Shown here: one piece after another, positions 61,709 through 64,000 of the stretch | How the letters are laid out: each line of letters starts with the position of its first letter | Numbering within the stretch: position 1 is the stretch's first letter | DNA from: Piscinibacter gummiphilus | Lineage (GTDB): Bacteria > Pseudomonadota > Gammaproteobacteria > Burkholderiales > Burkholderiaceae_C | DNA length: 64,000 nucleotides | Direction of reading: 5' to 3' | Assembly (NCBI RefSeq): GCF_032681285.1 | Contig: NZ_CP136336.1 | Span: forward strand, 2,839,001-2,903,000 | Translations under genes and position numbers: made by a program | The notes under the pieces: model-generated | What the model saw: the letters and a program-made list of their open reading frames with translations, nothing else | The model's database searches: none | Told to the model about the DNA's origin: nothing

Positions 61709-62578
61709 ATGAACGATTTGCCGGTGCCCGTCGCGGCACACCCAGCGCCACGCGCCGCCCGGCCCGCCAGCGCCGCCACCGACCGCTCGACCGCCCCGAC
61801 ACCCGATACACCCACCGAGCATGCCTACGTCGTGCACGGCGGCGTGATGTACACCGCCTCGACGCTGCAAACCTGCACCATGCTGCGCCGCTGCGGCGGC
61901 ATCGTGATCTCGATCGACGGCAAGCCCTTCGAGCTGCACGCCGACGACGAGGTCACGCTGCACCAGGCGCTCGTGGTCAAGCCGCTGGTCGCGCACAAGC
62001 TCGTCGCCGACGACACGAAGGTCGTGTCACTGCTGGTCAACCCGCTGCACCCGCTCTTTCGCATGTTCCGCGGCATGCCGCGGCATGGCGTGATGTCGCT
62101 GCCGCGCGAGGCCTTCGCCTACCACGACCCGCAGCTGGAAGCCTCGTGGCGTGGCGGGCTCGATGGGGCCCAGGGCGGCTCGCTCTACAACGGCCTCATC
62201 ACCACCGTCTCGCGCTACCTGCCCACGGTCACGCGCAGCGCCATCGACGACAAGGCCGACCATGTAGTGGGCCTGCTGCACGCCGACGTCAACCGCAGCC
62301 TCGACGAGCTGGCCAGGAGCGTGGGCGTGTCGTACACCCGCATGTCGCACCTCTTCACGCAGTCGCTCGGCATCTCGCTGCGCAACTACCAGCTGTGGCT
62401 CAAGATCCACAACGCGCTCAACATGCTCGATGCCGGCGCCACGCTGACGCAGATCGCGCGCACCACCGGCTTTGCCGACCTGGCGCACCTGTCGCGCGTG
62501 TCGCGGCAGGCGCTGGGCGCGCCGCTCACCTACTTCCGCGGCAACGCGTCGATCCGGAAGATCTACTGCCCGGCGTAG
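61709..62578 (+). CDS. AraC-family transcriptional regulator
   Basis: A 289-residue regulator: a Pro/Ala-rich N-terminus, a cupin-like effector domain (about 40-150) and the C-terminal AraC double helix-turn-helix (about 195-285; LDELARSVGVSYTRMSHLFTQSLGISLRNYQLWLKI then LTQIARTTGFADLAHLSRVSRQALGAPLTYFR). AGGAGG precedes the ATG. Its stop is two bases from the 3' end of cueR, convergent. The effector and target are not indicated by neighbours. Confidence 0.88.
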   Translation: MNDLPVPVAAHPAPRAARPASAATDRSTAPTPDTPTEHAYVVHGGVMYTASTLQTCTMLRRCGGIVISIDGKPFELHADDEVTLHQALVVKPLVAHKLVADDTKVVSLLVNPLHPLFRMFRGMPRHGVMSLPREAFAYHDPQLEASWRGGLDGAQGGSLYNGLITTVSRYLPTVTRSAIDDKADHVVGLLHADVNRSLDELARSVGVSYTRMSHLFTQSLGISLRNYQLWLKIHNALNMLDAGATLTQIARTTGFADLAHLSRVSRQALGAPLTYFRGNASIRKIYCPA

Positions 62579-62580
62579 AT

Positions 62581-62993
62581 CTATTGCCTGGCGTGTGGCG
62601 CATCGGCGAGTGAATCGATGATCGGGCAGTCGGGCCGGTCGTCGCCGGCGCAGCAATGCACCAGGTGCGACAGCGTCGACTTCATCGCCTGCAACTCGCG
62701 CAGCTTCTTGTCGATCTCGTCGAGGTGCTCCTGCGCCAGCGCCTTCACCTGGCGGCTCGGGCGGCGGCGGTTCTGCCACAGGTCGAGCAGCGCGCGGATC
62801 TGCTCCAGCGAGAAGCCGAGGTCGCGCGAGTGGCGGATGAAGCGCAGCGTGGCCAGTTCCTTCTCGCCATACAGCCGGTAGCCCGACTCGGTGCGACGCG
62901 CTTCCGGGAAGAGCCCCACGCTTTCGTAGTGGCGGATCATCTTGGCCGACACGCCGGTGGCCTGCGCGGCCTGGCCGATGTTCATCGATTCGT

Positions 62994-62997
<4 letters not shown>
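62581..62997 (-). CDS. cueR: CueR-type MerR-family copper regulator
   Basis: A 138-residue MerR activator responding to Cu(I). It has the MerR winged helix (MNIGQAAQATGVSAKMIRHYESVGLFPEARR), a long dimer helix and the CueR metal loop HCCAGDDRPDCPIID with the two Cu(I)-binding Cys. The start overlaps the stop of the copper ATPase gene (ATGA). The promoter it controls should lie upstream of that ATPase beyond the window. The MerR-type promoter at 52058 is another possible target. Confidence 0.92.

Positions 62998-64000
<1,003 letters not shown>

Overview
The window is very G+C rich (about two thirds by eye), densely coded, and looks like a chromosome segment of a betaproteobacterium of the order Burkholderiales (Rubrivivax/Leptothrix/Rhizobacter-like). 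The evidence is several TctC/Bug-type solute receptors, a DctB/DctD-like pair with a sigma-54 promoter, and operons tied by ATGA overlaps. No rRNA, tRNA or CRISPR array was seen.

Layout. 1-3.7 kb: the tail of a type I secretion locus (HlyD adaptor, HlyB-type ABC exporter). 3.9-6.15 kb: lower-G+C remnant of a Tn7-like element (truncated TnsB-like transposase, TnsA-like protein with a doubtful active site, small winged-helix protein). 6.7-14.7 kb: a sensing module with two orphan solute receptors behind a sigma-54 promoter, a divergent sensor kinase and NtrC-family activator, then a thioesterase and a diguanylate cyclase whose sensor domain closely resembles that of the kinase. 14.9-18.7 kb: a flavoprotein, two fasciclin-domain proteins and an unknown protein. 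18.7-24.2 kb: a complete livKHMGF importer and a GH12 glycosidase lipoprotein. 24.5-33.5 kb: catabolic genes (dienelactone hydrolase, LysR regulator, acyl-CoA ligase, acyl-CoA dehydrogenase, Bug receptor, SDS-type alkylsulfatase, cupin, ModA-like protein).

33.5-41.4 kb: a stress and envelope block. MscS channel is divergent from a membrane-tethered trehalose-6-phosphate synthase, followed by OtsB, a winged-helix protein, two small membrane proteins, a stand-alone Pal lipoprotein, a MarR regulator and a ClC transporter. A 12-bp palindrome ATTTG-N2-CAAAT occurs three times in this block, suggesting one shared regulator. 41.4-50.2 kb: Mpg glycosylase, BrkB/YihY membrane protein, TamA (with a lipobox) and TamB, then a PHB-depolymerase-family esterase.

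50.2-64 kb: a secreted alpha/beta hydrolase; a DUF3703 gene behind a MerR-type promoter; an arsenic operon arsR-arsI-arsC-aqpS-arsO with an aquaglyceroporin instead of an ArsB/Acr3 pump; an MFS exporter; a DUF1501/DUF1800 secreted pair; a hemerythrin; an AraC regulator; and cueR with the 3' part of a Cu(I) P-type ATPase running off the right edge.
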